Shown in pieces: positions 29,019 to 37,844 of a DNA stretch of 64,000 nt (the stretch's first letter is position 1; each line of letters begins with the position of its first letter). The notes below the pieces were generated by a model. The model was not told the origin of the DNA, ran no database searches, and was given only the letters and a program-made list of their open reading frames with translations. The position numbers were made by a program, and so were the translations under genes. The stretch lies in NCBI RefSeq assembly GCF_019947135.1, contig NZ_JAGSHT010000003.1:124001-188000 (forward strand), given 5' to 3'. The DNA comes from Occultella gossypii. Lineage in GTDB: Bacteria > Actinomycetota > Actinomycetes > Actinomycetales > Beutenbergiaceae.

Positions 29019-29038
29019 TTTAGGAAGGAGGGTGCGAC

Positions 29039-29659
29039 ATGGTTCGACGCGTATCGGGGCCCGACCCTGCGCCGGTCGCAATCGGCCCGGCTGGGCAGCC
29101 GGTCGAGCGGGCCGACGCGGCCCGGAACCGGGCGCGCGCGCTGAGGGCCGCCGGCCGGCTGTGCGCCGCCCGAGGAGTTGCCGGCGTGACCATGGATGAC
29201 GTTGCCGCGGAGGCGGGCGTGGGCAAGGGCACCCTCTACCGCCGGTTCGGCGACAAGGGTGGGCTGGCCATGGCCCTGCTGGGGGAGCGTGAGCGAGGCT
29301 TCCAGGAGCGGCTGCTCTCGGGTCCGCCTCCGTTGGGTCCCGGGGCCGGCGCCGTCGATCGCCTCATCGCGTTCGTCGAGGGCTACGTCCGGCTGGTGTG
29401 GGACAACATCGACCTGCTGGAGATGTCGGAGACGAACGCGCCCGGGGCGCGGTTCCGGTCCGGTGCGCACGCACTGTGGGTCTCGCACTGTCGGATCCTG
29501 CTCGCCGAGGCCGGTGCAGTCGACCCCGACCTGCGCGCCGACGCACTGCTGGCCGCGCTCTCGGCCGAACAGATCCGCCACTGGTCCGCGGATCAGGAGC
29601 GCGACCTCAGCGAGCTGGCCCGCAGCCTTGCCGACCTCGCCAGGGCGCTCGCGTCCTAG
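29039..29659 (+). CDS. TetR-family regulator of the divergent azoreductase
   Basis: The 206-residue protein has an N-terminal TetR helix-turn-helix (ARGVAGVTMDDVAAEAGVGK then GTLYRRFGDKGGLAMALL) and a C-terminal helical ligand domain. GGAAGGAGG precedes the ATG. Divergent placement and the two palindromes between the genes indicate autorepression plus control of the azoreductase. The ligand is unknown. Confidence 0.9.
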   Translation: MVRRVSGPDPAPVAIGPAGQPVERADAARNRARALRAAGRLCAARGVAGVTMDDVAAEAGVGKGTLYRRFGDKGGLAMALLGERERGFQERLLSGPPPLGPGAGAVDRLIAFVEGYVRLVWDNIDLLEMSETNAPGARFRSGAHALWVSHCRILLAEAGAVDPDLRADALLAALSAEQIRHWSADQERDLSELARSLADLARALAS

Positions 29660-29751
29660 ACCCGGCGCGTGACAGCCCTGTTCTCCGATGCCGGCACGTC
29701 GTAGGGTGCCGTTCGTAACCGTGCAACGACGCGACGGGACAAGGAACCAGC

Positions 29752-30234
29752 ATGACGGCGAACATCACCGACGGACCCGAGGACGATGGCAGGTTCGCGC
29801 GAGAGGTCATCGACACCGGGCACTATCTCGTGCTCGCGACCGCGGACGCCGAGGGCAACCCCTGGCCGACGCCGGTCTGGTACGCCCGGGACGCCCGTGA
29901 GTTCGTATGGGTCTCCCGACCCGAGGCCCGTCACTCGCGCAACATCGAGGTCCGGCCCAGGGTGGGTCTGACGATCTTCGCCACGCCCGTGCCCGTCGAG
30001 GGTCGAACGCACGCCGTGTACGCCGATGCGACGGCCGCCGAGGTGCCGGGCACCGACCGCGATCGATGCCTCGCCGTGTTCGATCGCCGCGCCCGCGCCG
30101 AAGGGCTGGGGAGCTGGACGGTCGACCGGGTCGTCGCACCTGCGAACCTCCGGCTGTACCGGGCCAGGGTGACGCAACTCTTCGTGCTCCACCCCGACCG
30201 CGACGTCCGCCGCGCGGTCGCTATCGACCTGTGA
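29752..30234 (+). CDS. pyridoxamine-phosphate-oxidase-like (PPOX) flavin/F420 protein
   Basis: The 160-residue split-barrel protein has the PPOX signature: GHYLVLATADAEGNPWPTPV, WYARDAREFVWVSRPEARHS (cofactor phosphate site) and RNIEVRPRVGLTIF. Such actinobacterial proteins use FMN or deazaflavin F420 for small-molecule reduction; the cofactor cannot be decided here. AAGGAA precedes the ATG. It lies 43 bases upstream of trpD, but trpD has its own promoter. Confidence 0.85.
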   Translation: MTANITDGPEDDGRFAREVIDTGHYLVLATADAEGNPWPTPVWYARDAREFVWVSRPEARHSRNIEVRPRVGLTIFATPVPVEGRTHAVYADATAAEVPGTDRDRCLAVFDRRARAEGLGSWTVDRVVAPANLRLYRARVTQLFVLHPDRDVRRAVAIDL

Positions 30235-30264
30235 GTCCACGAGTGAGCGCCACGGGGCGTTCGA

Positions 30265-30270
30265 TAGGAT
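30265..30270 (+). promoter_or_regulatory. -10 box of leaderless trpD
   Basis: TAGGAT ends six bases before the trpD ATG, so transcription should start at the A of ATG. No ribosome-binding site is present. Confidence 0.65.
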
Positions 30271-30276
30271 CCGGCA

Positions 30277-31332
30277 ATGCCCGAGACCCCCACGTGGCCA
30301 TATCTGCTCGAGACCCTCGTGGAGGGCTCCGACCTCTCAGTGGGTGAGGCCACCTGGGCGATGCGCGAGGTGGTGACCGGCCAGGCGGCGCCCACGCAGA
30401 TCGCCGCCCTGTTGACCGCGCTGCGGATCAAGGGGGAGTCGGTCGACGAGATCGTCGGCTTCCGGGACGCGGCACTGGAGGCCGCCCTCCCGCTCGACGT
30501 CGATCCGATGGCCCTCGACATCGTCGGCACCGGCGGCGACCCGTACGGCGCGGTCTTCAACATCTCCTCGGTCGCGTCGGTCATCTGTGCCGCAACCGGT
30601 GTGCCCGTGATCAAGCACGGCAACCGCGGGGCATCCTCGAGGTCGGGTGCCTCGGACGTGCTGACGAGCCTCGGCGTCGACATCACCATCACCCCCGAGC
30701 GTGTGGCCGAGGTGCTGCGCGAGGTCGGCATCAGTTTCGCGTTCGCGGGCATGTTCCACCCGGGCTTCCGTCATGCCGGACCGGTGCGCGCCGAACTCGG
30801 CATCTCGACCCTCTTCAACATCCTCGGTCCGCTCTGCAACCCGGCCCGACCGGAGGCGTCGGCGGTCGGTGTCTCGTCGCTGCCGCGCGTGCCGCTGCTG
30901 GTCGGCGTGTTCCGCACACGTGGCGCGACGGCGCTCGTCTACCGCGGCGACGACGGCATCGACAAACTCACCACGACCGGGCACAGCCACATCTGGGAGG
31001 TCTCGCGCGGCGCGGTGACCGAGCATGACCTCGACCCGCGCGACCTCGGCATCCCGCGGGCGCGCATCGACGACCTCCTCGGCGGCGAGCCCGACGACAA
31101 CGCCGCCGTGATCCGGGGTGTGCTCGCGGGCGACGCGGGGCCGCTTCGCGACATCGTGCTGCTCAATGCTGCGGCCGGCCTCGTGTCCTTCGAGCTTGCG
31201 GGTGACTCCGCCCTGATCTCGACGCCGATCGTGGAGCGGCTGCGCGACAAGCTCGACGTCGCCGCTGGTGCCGTGGACTCGGGTGCGGCGGCCGCGAAAC
31301 TCGCGCAGTGGGCGGCCGCGACCCACGCGTGA
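30277..31332 (+). CDS. trpD: anthranilate phosphoribosyltransferase
   Basis: TrpD joins anthranilate and PRPP in tryptophan synthesis. The 351-residue protein contains the PRPP-binding GTGGDPYGAVFNISS, KHGNRGASSRSGASD, and HPGFRHAGPVRAELGI, where Arg contacts anthranilate. Length and motifs are canonical. It stands apart from any other trp gene in this window. The mRNA appears leaderless. Confidence 0.96.
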   Translation: MPETPTWPYLLETLVEGSDLSVGEATWAMREVVTGQAAPTQIAALLTALRIKGESVDEIVGFRDAALEAALPLDVDPMALDIVGTGGDPYGAVFNISSVASVICAATGVPVIKHGNRGASSRSGASDVLTSLGVDITITPERVAEVLREVGISFAFAGMFHPGFRHAGPVRAELGISTLFNILGPLCNPARPEASAVGVSSLPRVPLLVGVFRTRGATALVYRGDDGIDKLTTTGHSHIWEVSRGAVTEHDLDPRDLGIPRARIDDLLGGEPDDNAAVIRGVLAGDAGPLRDIVLLNAAAGLVSFELAGDSALISTPIVERLRDKLDVAAGAVDSGAAAAKLAQWAAATHA

Positions 31333-31431
31333 GCGTGGGGTGCCAGGTGTGCGCACAACGGGGGTTGTGGATCCGGCCCGGGACGAGGAGCATGTGGTTC
31401 CTCTGATCGGAACCGCAGGAAGAGGTGTGCC

Positions 31432-31857
31432 ATGGCCCGGCTGAACCCGTACCTCAACTTCTCCGACAACGCCCGCACGGCGCTGGAGTTCTACCACTCG
31501 GTGTTCGGCGGTGAGCTGACGATGAACACGTTCGCCGAGTTCGGCGCGGCCGAGGACCCGGCCGATGCCGAGAAGATCATGCACGGCCAGCTCGAGGGGG
31601 AGGGCGGCCTCCTGTTGATGGCCGCGGACACGCCGAGTTCGCTCGAGTTCCCGGGCACGAACAGCAACATCTCGGTCTCCTTGTCCGGCGGACCCGAGGA
31701 CGACGCGACCCTCCGCGGGTACTGGGAGAAGCTGTCCGGGAGCGGAACGGTCACGGAGCCGCTCGCGATCGCGCCCTGGGGCGACGCGTTCGGGATGTGC
31801 GTGGACGGCTTCGGCACCAGCTGGCTCGTCAACATCTCGGGCACCCAGCCGTCCTGA
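31432..31857 (+). CDS. VOC-superfamily PhnB-like protein
   Basis: The 141-residue protein has the PhnB/glyoxalase-like beta-alpha-beta fold: LNPYLNFSDNARTALEFYHS, VFGGELTMNTFAEFG, MHGQLEGEGGLLLMAADTP, and FGMCVDGFGTSWLVN. Metal-ligand positions of catalytic VOC enzymes are only partly present, as usual in this subgroup, so a binding or unknown enzymatic role is possible. GAAGAGG precedes the ATG. It converges with the GH13 gene. Confidence 0.88.
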   Translation: MARLNPYLNFSDNARTALEFYHSVFGGELTMNTFAEFGAAEDPADAEKIMHGQLEGEGGLLLMAADTPSSLEFPGTNSNISVSLSGGPEDDATLRGYWEKLSGSGTVTEPLAIAPWGDAFGMCVDGFGTSWLVNISGTQPS

Positions 31858-31911
31858 CGCCGATTGCTCAGGATCGGGCGCCACGGGCGTGACCGAGGTA
31901 CTCCTCGGCGG

Positions 31912-33954
31912 TCATCGCTGGGATGACACCCGCGCGACGACGCACTCATACGGCGCCATCGTCGCCCCCCGCGCCGTTCCGGGCGAGCCGAGCACCACCT
32001 GCGCGCGCGGCAGGGCACGCGGGCGGCGGAGGGTGCGGTCGGTGAGGTTGACCTCGATGAGCCAGTCCGACCCGGCGCCGGGATCCGTCCGCAGCCACCC
32101 GAAGTACCCGCGGGAGCCGGGGGCGAGGACGCGGAACCCGCCGTCGGTCAGCGCCGGTTCGGCGCGACGCAGGCCGATCAGGTCTCGATGGAAGTTCAGC
32201 ACCGAGGCCGGGTCCGCGGACTGTTCGGCGACCGTGAAGCCGGTCGAGTCCTCCCGGCCGGCCTGCCACGGCGTGCCGGTGGTGAACCCCGTGCTCGGAC
32301 CCGGTTCCCAGCGCATCGGCACCCGGGCATGATCGCGCGCACCGGGCAGCACCCGGGCCAGCGCGTCGGCCTCGCTCACCCCCTCGGCACGCAACTCGGC
32401 GAAGCGGTTCAGGGACTCGACGTCGCGCAGGTCGGCCACCGAGGTGAAGGCCTGATCGACGGCGGCGATCTCCTGGCCCTGGAACAGGAACGGGGTACCG
32501 GGCAGCATCAGCTGGATCGTCGCCAGGGCCTTGGCCAGGGCCGCTCGCAGCGCCGGGTCGCCGTCGCGTGGCCCGAGCACCTTGGAGAGCATCCGGGGGT
32601 TGTCGTGGTTGTCCAGGAACAGGGCGATGCCGTCATCCGGACCCACCCGGGCCAGGTAGTCCAGGTAGAACCCCTTGAGGTAGCCGAGGTCGTACCGGTA
32701 GTCGTCCCAGCGGACCTTGCCGGGCCCGTCGAGCACGTCGAAGTTGAACACGAGGTCGAGCTCGCCCCGCCGGGCGCCGCTGAGCAGCCGGGCCATCTCC
32801 ACGCCGACCCCGGGCGTCTCGCCGACCATCACGCCGACCGGGTCCGGGGGAGCGGGGTCACCGAGCGTGCCGTCCGGGTGGCGGGAGCGCACCGTGGACG
32901 GCGGCGCCGGGTCGCCGGGGGACCGGGTGAAACCCGCCGTGCGCAGCTCGCGCAGGTAGGAGTGCAGCCGCGGCCCGAAGAAGTAGTGCTCGATCCCGGG
33001 GAAGCCCATGAGGGCACCGATGGCCTCGTTGCCGTCCGGCAGCCCCGGTCGCTTGGAGATGTAGTTGATGACGTCGAGCCGGAACCCGTCGATGCCGCGC
33101 TCGCGCCACCAGCGCACGATCTCGGCGACCTCGGCCCGCACCCGCGGGTTGTCCCAGTTGAGGTCCATCTGCCCGGGGGCGAACAGGTGTAGCGCCCAGC
33201 GGTGCGCCTGCGGGATCCAGCGCCAGGCGCTGCCTCCGAAGAACGAGGCCCAGTTGTTCGGCGGCGGCCCGCTGCCGTCCTCGCCCGGGGCGCCGGGACG
33301 CAAGTGGTAGTAGTCGCCGTAGGGGCCGTCCGGGTCGGCGACGGCCGCCCGGAACCACGGGTGCTCCGCCGAGGTGTGGTTGACGACGAGGTCGAGGATG
33401 ATCCGCATTCCGCGCTCGTGGGCGCCGGCGATGAGCGCGTCGAGGTCGGCCAAGGTGCCCATCTCGGCCATGACCGCCCGGTAGTCGCGGACGTCGTAGC
33501 CCATGTCCTCGTTCGGCGAGTCGAAGATCGGGGAGAGCCACACGCAGTCGACACCGAGGTCGGCGAGGTGATCGAGGCGTGCGGTGACGCCGCGCAGATC
33601 ACCGACGCCGTCGCCGTCGGAGTCCGCGAAGGAACGCGGGTAGACCTGGTAGAACACCGCCCGGCGCCACCAGGGCGGCTGCGCCGTGTCAGGGCCCGAC
33701 GGCGGAGGGTCGGGTGTGGGTTCGTCGTCAGGTCCGTGGTCGGCCAGTACGGTGACGAGCGACTGCGCGAACGCCTCGCCGAGGATGGGCCGGGCGAGCC
33801 GGGCGACGGTGCGCAGGCGCAGGTTCGCCACCACGGGGTTGCGGACCCACCGGCTGGAACGGCCCAGCTGCAGCAGCACCTTGTCGATGGCGTCCCGCCC
33901 GACGGGGTGGCCGTAGATCTCCTTCAGCCGGGTGCTCGGCTCAACGTGCGTCAT
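31912..33954 (-). CDS. GH13 alpha-glucosidase-like enzyme with N-terminal helical extension
   Basis: The 680-residue enzyme should cleave alpha-glucosidic bonds (oligo-1,6-glucosidase/alpha-glucosidase type). GH13 motifs: DLVVNHTS, GFRLDVINYIS (nucleophile Asp), VGVMVGETPGV (acid/base Glu) and FLDNHDNPRM (third Asp), after WWRRAVFYQVYPRSFADSDG. About 85 N-terminal residues (LKEIYGHPVGRDAIDKVLLQ onward) are helical and not part of the GH13 barrel. The ATG at 33952-33954 has CGGAGG inside the upstream symporter gene and overlaps its end by 14 bases, so the two are translationally linked. No signal peptide: it hydrolyses imported oligosaccharide in the cytoplasm. Confidence 0.88.
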   Translation of the reverse strand: MTHVEPSTRLKEIYGHPVGRDAIDKVLLQLGRSSRWVRNPVVANLRLRTVARLARPILGEAFAQSLVTVLADHGPDDEPTPDPPPSGPDTAQPPWWRRAVFYQVYPRSFADSDGDGVGDLRGVTARLDHLADLGVDCVWLSPIFDSPNEDMGYDVRDYRAVMAEMGTLADLDALIAGAHERGMRIILDLVVNHTSAEHPWFRAAVADPDGPYGDYYHLRPGAPGEDGSGPPPNNWASFFGGSAWRWIPQAHRWALHLFAPGQMDLNWDNPRVRAEVAEIVRWWRERGIDGFRLDVINYISKRPGLPDGNEAIGALMGFPGIEHYFFGPRLHSYLRELRTAGFTRSPGDPAPPSTVRSRHPDGTLGDPAPPDPVGVMVGETPGVGVEMARLLSGARRGELDLVFNFDVLDGPGKVRWDDYRYDLGYLKGFYLDYLARVGPDDGIALFLDNHDNPRMLSKVLGPRDGDPALRAALAKALATIQLMLPGTPFLFQGQEIAAVDQAFTSVADLRDVESLNRFAELRAEGVSEADALARVLPGARDHARVPMRWEPGPSTGFTTGTPWQAGREDSTGFTVAEQSADPASVLNFHRDLIGLRRAEPALTDGGFRVLAPGSRGYFGWLRTDPGAGSDWLIEVNLTDRTLRRPRALPRAQVVLGSPGTARGATMAPYECVVARVSSQR

Positions 33955-35404
33955 CGGGGCCTCCGGCGGCTGCGACGGGTCCGGTGGTCGGGTCCAGCCC
34001 GACGTCCGACGCCAGCGCCTTCTCACGGTCCGCGAGGTCGCTCACGATCCCGGCGTAGGTGGCCTCGTCGAGTCGGTAGCGGCGGGAGAGCACCAGCCAA
34101 CTGAGGATCACGAGGAGCATCGGCAGGCCCATCATCGCGGCCTTGAACAGGGCCGCGCCGCCCGCGGTGACGTCGGCAGGCGCGTCCGCATCGTTGACCC
34201 CGGAGAGGATGAGGGTGAGCCCCACGGCACCCGCCCCGAGGGCGCTGGAGGCCTTGTAGATGAACGGTTGCAGCGAGAACGTGACCGACTCGTTGCGCCG
34301 GCCCAGCTTCCACTGTCCGTACTCCACGGAGTCCGCGATGAACATCATCATGAGCAGCTGGATGAACGCCTGCCCACCGAACAGCAGCACGCCGGCGACG
34401 CCGATCCCCACCATCGTGGAGTCCGCGAGCAGGAACACGGCGTAGCCGGCGACGCAGAGGGCGGTGGCCACCAGGTGCACCCGGCGCCGGGACAGCCGCG
34501 CCGAGACCAGCGGGAAGACGAGGAGCCCGCCGATCTGCGTGACGCCGAGGATCGCCGCGAAGACCGAGTACATCCCCGCGTCGCCGAAGATGTACGTGAA
34601 GTAGTACAGCCCCAGGCTGGTGGTGACCGTGTACCCGGTCATGAAGATCACCATCGCCAGCGTGACCCAGAGGAGCTGGTCGTTGCGGGCGATCACGCCG
34701 AGCAGCTCCCGCAGCGGGGTGGGGGAGACCGTCTCGACGGCGATCCGCTGCCGGGTCGCGAGGAGCGTGATCGCCTGGAACGCGAGCATGATGACGACCA
34801 GGACCACGGCGAGGGCGAACCAGGCGCGCTGCGCCGAGCCGAGCGCATCCTCGAGGGCCTCGGTCACCGGAACCAGGGCCACCACCAGGGCGAACAGGCC
34901 GATGTTCGCGCAGACCCGGGCCACGACGCCGATCCGCTCCCGCTCGCCCTGGTTGCGGGACAGGGACGGCAGCATCCCGTAGTAGGAGATGTCGTTGACC
35001 GTGTAGGCGACCTCCCAGACGAGGTAGACCCCCACGAACACGACGACGAATGCCACGCCGTCGACCCCCCAGTCGGAGAACATGAGCACCGTGGCCGCGG
35101 CCCAGGCCAGTGCGCCGATGGCGATCCACGGCTTGAACTTGCCCCACCGGGACCGGGTGTTGTCGACGATGAACCCCATCACCGGGTCGTTCACGGCGTC
35201 GAACAGGCGCATGAGCACGAGCACCACGGTGATGGCGCCCAGGGTCTGGTTCGAGACTTCGACGACCTCGGTGAGGTAGACGAGCAGGAACAGGGTCACC
35301 ATCGCGGCGACCATGTCCCGCCCGAGGGTGCCCAGGCCGAAGCCCCAGACGTTGCGACGACGCAGGGGTTCCGGTGCGCCGTCGACGCCGGGGGAGTTGC
35401 TCAC
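33941..35404 (-). CDS. GPH-family sugar:cation symporter
   Basis: The 487-residue protein has about twelve hydrophobic helices and the glycoside-pentoside-hexuronide signature: RLFDAVNDPVMGFIVDNTRS, RWGKFKPWI, and later FIADSVEYGQWKLGRRNESV. It probably imports an oligosaccharide with Na+ or H+. The GTG at 35402-35404 is taken as start; an ATG 15 codons upstream is possible. Its 3' end overlaps the GH13 gene, forming an uptake-plus-hydrolysis operon. No dedicated regulator is adjacent. Confidence 0.9.
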   Translation of the reverse strand: MSNSPGVDGAPEPLRRRNVWGFGLGTLGRDMVAAMVTLFLLVYLTEVVEVSNQTLGAITVVLVLMRLFDAVNDPVMGFIVDNTRSRWGKFKPWIAIGALAWAAATVLMFSDWGVDGVAFVVVFVGVYLVWEVAYTVNDISYYGMLPSLSRNQGERERIGVVARVCANIGLFALVVALVPVTEALEDALGSAQRAWFALAVVLVVIMLAFQAITLLATRQRIAVETVSPTPLRELLGVIARNDQLLWVTLAMVIFMTGYTVTTSLGLYYFTYIFGDAGMYSVFAAILGVTQIGGLLVFPLVSARLSRRRVHLVATALCVAGYAVFLLADSTMVGIGVAGVLLFGGQAFIQLLMMMFIADSVEYGQWKLGRRNESVTFSLQPFIYKASSALGAGAVGLTLILSGVNDADAPADVTAGGAALFKAAMMGLPMLLVILSWLVLSRRYRLDEATYAGIVSDLADREKALASDVGLDPTTGPVAAAGGPDDAR

Positions 35405-35533
35405 GCGAGAAGTGTGCCAGCACCGCCGGTCAGGCGTTGCTCGGGTCACCCCGGTTCATGCGACCGTCCGTTCTGAGCCGAACATCGGAGCCCGGCTCTG
35501 GCGCCACCGCTGATCGCGTGCCACGATCAGCGC

Positions 35534-36484
35534 GTGACGACACATGTGAACTCCGACAACTTCGCCCGTGCCGAGACCGACCGCATGTTCCATGACCTGC
35601 AGGAGAGCGCGGGTGGGATCGGTCGATTCGTGCACAACCGGGTGCCTGCGGCGATCGACCACCAGACCGTGATCCGGCTCAACCGTGACACGCTCTACAG
35701 TTTCGCCGTCGTCGACGCCGGAGCCGGAGCTTCGCTCACCCTGCCCGAAGCCGGAGGCCGGTATCTCTCGGCCATGGTCGTGAACGAGGACCATTACGTC
35801 GACGCGATCTTCCACGACCCGGGTGAGTACGAGATCACCGCCGACCGGTTCGGCACGCCGTATGTCGTGGTTGCGGTGCGGACCCTCGTCGACCCGGCCG
35901 ACCCGGCCGACCTCGTGGCGGTCGCGGCGATCCAGGATCAGATCACACTGACCAACAACGCCGCGACCACCTTCGAGTACCCGGACTACGACCCGACGTC
36001 GTTCGACGAGACCCGCGACGCGCTGCTGTCGTTGGCCCGCCAGCTCACCGGGTTCGACCGGATGTTCGGCACCAAGGACGAGGTCGACCCGGTGCGGCAC
36101 CTGATCGGTAGCGCAGCCGGTTGGGGTGGCCTCCCGAGCAGCGAAGCCTCCTACATCGGTGTCGAACCCGGTCTTCCGGTCGGCAACTACGAACTCACCG
36201 TGGCGGATGTCCCGGTGGACGGGTTCTGGTCGATCTCGGTGTACAACGCGAAGGGCTACTTCGAACCGAACGAGCGAGGCGCCTACACCGTGAACGACAT
36301 CACCGGCGTACGCAATCCCGACGGCACCATGACCGTCAGGTTCGGCGACTACCCGCCCGATGTGCCCAACGCGATCCCGATCACCGAAGGCTGGAACTAC
36401 CTCGTGCGGCTCTACCGACCCCGCACCGAGATCCTCGACGGCACCTGGACCTTCCCCACCCTGACCAACGAGAAGCCCAGCTAG
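35534..36484 (+). CDS. DUF1254/DUF1214 protein
   Basis: The 316-residue protein has the N-terminal DUF1254 pattern (RVPAAIDHQTVIRLNRDTLY, FAVVDAGAGASLTLPEAGG) and the C-terminal DUF1214 pattern (DGFWSISVYNAKGYFEPNE, TVRFGDYPPDVPNAIPITEG). Many homologues are longer and secreted; this one has no signal peptide and starts close to the conserved core. The start is GTG at 35534. Biochemical function is not established. It is divergent from the symporter and followed by a DinB gene. Confidence 0.88.
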   Translation: MTTHVNSDNFARAETDRMFHDLQESAGGIGRFVHNRVPAAIDHQTVIRLNRDTLYSFAVVDAGAGASLTLPEAGGRYLSAMVVNEDHYVDAIFHDPGEYEITADRFGTPYVVVAVRTLVDPADPADLVAVAAIQDQITLTNNAATTFEYPDYDPTSFDETRDALLSLARQLTGFDRMFGTKDEVDPVRHLIGSAAGWGGLPSSEASYIGVEPGLPVGNYELTVADVPVDGFWSISVYNAKGYFEPNERGAYTVNDITGVRNPDGTMTVRFGDYPPDVPNAIPITEGWNYLVRLYRPRTEILDGTWTFPTLTNEKPS

Positions 36485-36526
36485 GGTCCCGCGCCAGCAC
36501 CGCCGGAGGTCGGAGCACAGGGCGGC

Positions 36527-37096
36527 ATGTCGAAAGCCTCAACTCTGCTCCGACCTATGGTCATGACACTCAACGAACAGCACCCAGACCCCGTCACCAT
36601 CGAGCTCCTCGACTGGATCCAGCAGACGACCGAGCACATCTACGGCTCCGCGCAGGGACTCACGGAGACCCAGGTGCGCACACCGGTGGCCCCGTCCGGC
36701 TGGAGCATCGCCGGCCTGGTCGACCACGTCCGCGACTCGACCACTTTCTGGCTCCACAACGTCGTCGCCGGGCATCCCATGGAGTTCCAGGAGGACACGG
36801 CGTGGGACAACGACCCGGATGTCCCGTTCGCGGCATTGCTGGAGGATCTGCGCCGGACCACCGACGCCCGGGCGCGTGCTGCGGTCGAGCACATCTCCAG
36901 CGAGTCCGCACCGGCCTGGTGGCCGGAGGGGGCCTGGGGCGGTTACCGGCAGAGCACCGTCAGGGGCGTGCTCCTGCACCTGTTCAACGACAACGCCGCC
37001 CACACCGGACAGCTCGACATCGCCCGTGAGCATATCGACGGCGGTGTCTGGGACTTCGGCCGTAACGGCATTCGGGTTCCCGGGAGCGAGACCTGA
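36527..37096 (+). CDS. DinB/DUF664 family protein
   Basis: The 189-residue protein is a DinB-type four-helix bundle: SGWSIAGLVDHVRDSTTFWL has the first metal-binding His and GVLLHLFNDNAAHTGQLDIA supplies others. In actinobacteria this fold includes mycothiol-dependent S-transferases and maleylpyruvate isomerases; the substrate here is unknown. The ATG at 36527 has GGAG about 11 bases upstream; an internal ATG at 36557 is an alternative start. Confidence 0.85.
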   Translation: MSKASTLLRPMVMTLNEQHPDPVTIELLDWIQQTTEHIYGSAQGLTETQVRTPVAPSGWSIAGLVDHVRDSTTFWLHNVVAGHPMEFQEDTAWDNDPDVPFAALLEDLRRTTDARARAAVEHISSESAPAWWPEGAWGGYRQSTVRGVLLHLFNDNAAHTGQLDIAREHIDGGVWDFGRNGIRVPGSET

Positions 37097-37217
37097 GGGT
37101 CACGAGCCGGCTCCGTCTGCCCGGCGCGGGAGGTGGCGGCGGTCGATCGCCAACCTCCTACAATCGCGGACAGCCGAGGAGGAAGGTCGAGGCCCACCCA
37201 CGGGCCGTGGTGCACCG

Positions 37218-37838
37218 ATGACGGAGAAGACCGACTTCAAGAAGACTCTCGACGCCTACCGGGCCAAGCGCGGACAGTTCCGGATCCTCGACGTTCCGGA
37301 GTTGCAGTACCTGATGATCGACGGGCACGGGGACCCGAACACGTCGCCGCAGTTCGCCGGCGCACTCGGGGCGCTGTACCCGGTGGCCTACAAGCTCAAG
37401 TTCGCGAGCAGGAACGGCCTCGGCCGGGACTACGTCGTGATGCCGCTGGAAGGGCTGTGGTGGGCGCGCGACATGGACGCCTTCACGGCCGCGCGGGACA
37501 AGTCGCAGTGGGACTGGACGTTGATGGTCATGGCGCCGGACTGGATCGACGCGGACATGTTCGGGGCCGCCGTCGAACAGGTCGGCAGGAAGGGCCCGCC
37601 GGCACGGCTGGACGAGGTACGGCTGGAGACGCTCGCCGAGGGCCGGAGCGTGCAGACCCTGCACGTCGGCCCCTTCGACGACGAGGCCGCCGTGCTCAGG
37701 CAGCTGCACCACGAGTTCATCCCCGCGAACGGCCTGCGCATGGTGGGCACCCACCACGAGATCTACCTCACCGACAGCCGGCGGACGCCGCCGGAGAAGC
37801 AACGCACGATCTTGCGCCAGCCGGTCGCCGACGCGTAG
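37218..37838 (+). CDS. GyrI-like small-molecule-binding domain protein
   Basis: The 206-residue protein resembles the GyrI-like effector-binding fold: FRILDVPELQYLMIDGHGDP, YPVAYKLKFASRNGLG, PLEGLWWARDMDAF, RLETLAEGRSVQTLHVGPFD and GLRMVGTHHEIYLTDSRRTP. Such stand-alone domains bind or hydrolyse small toxic compounds. No DNA-binding part is present. It converges with a TetR gene 6 bases away. A GGAGGAAGG lies about 30 bases before the ATG; the immediate ribosome-binding site is weak. Confidence 0.82.
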   Translation: MTEKTDFKKTLDAYRAKRGQFRILDVPELQYLMIDGHGDPNTSPQFAGALGALYPVAYKLKFASRNGLGRDYVVMPLEGLWWARDMDAFTAARDKSQWDWTLMVMAPDWIDADMFGAAVEQVGRKGPPARLDEVRLETLAEGRSVQTLHVGPFDDEAAVLRQLHHEFIPANGLRMVGTHHEIYLTDSRRTPPEKQRTILRQPVADA

Positions 37839-37844
37839 GACGGT

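Noticed and set aside
30337-31884. 515-codon open frame antisense to trpD and VOC gene
   Set aside because: Runs across two well-identified genes and the intergenic space; no conserved motif.
33932-35476. 514-codon open frame antisense to the symporter
   Set aside because: Highly His/Asp/Glu/Arg-rich, a mirror of the hydrophobic symporter codons, not a real protein.
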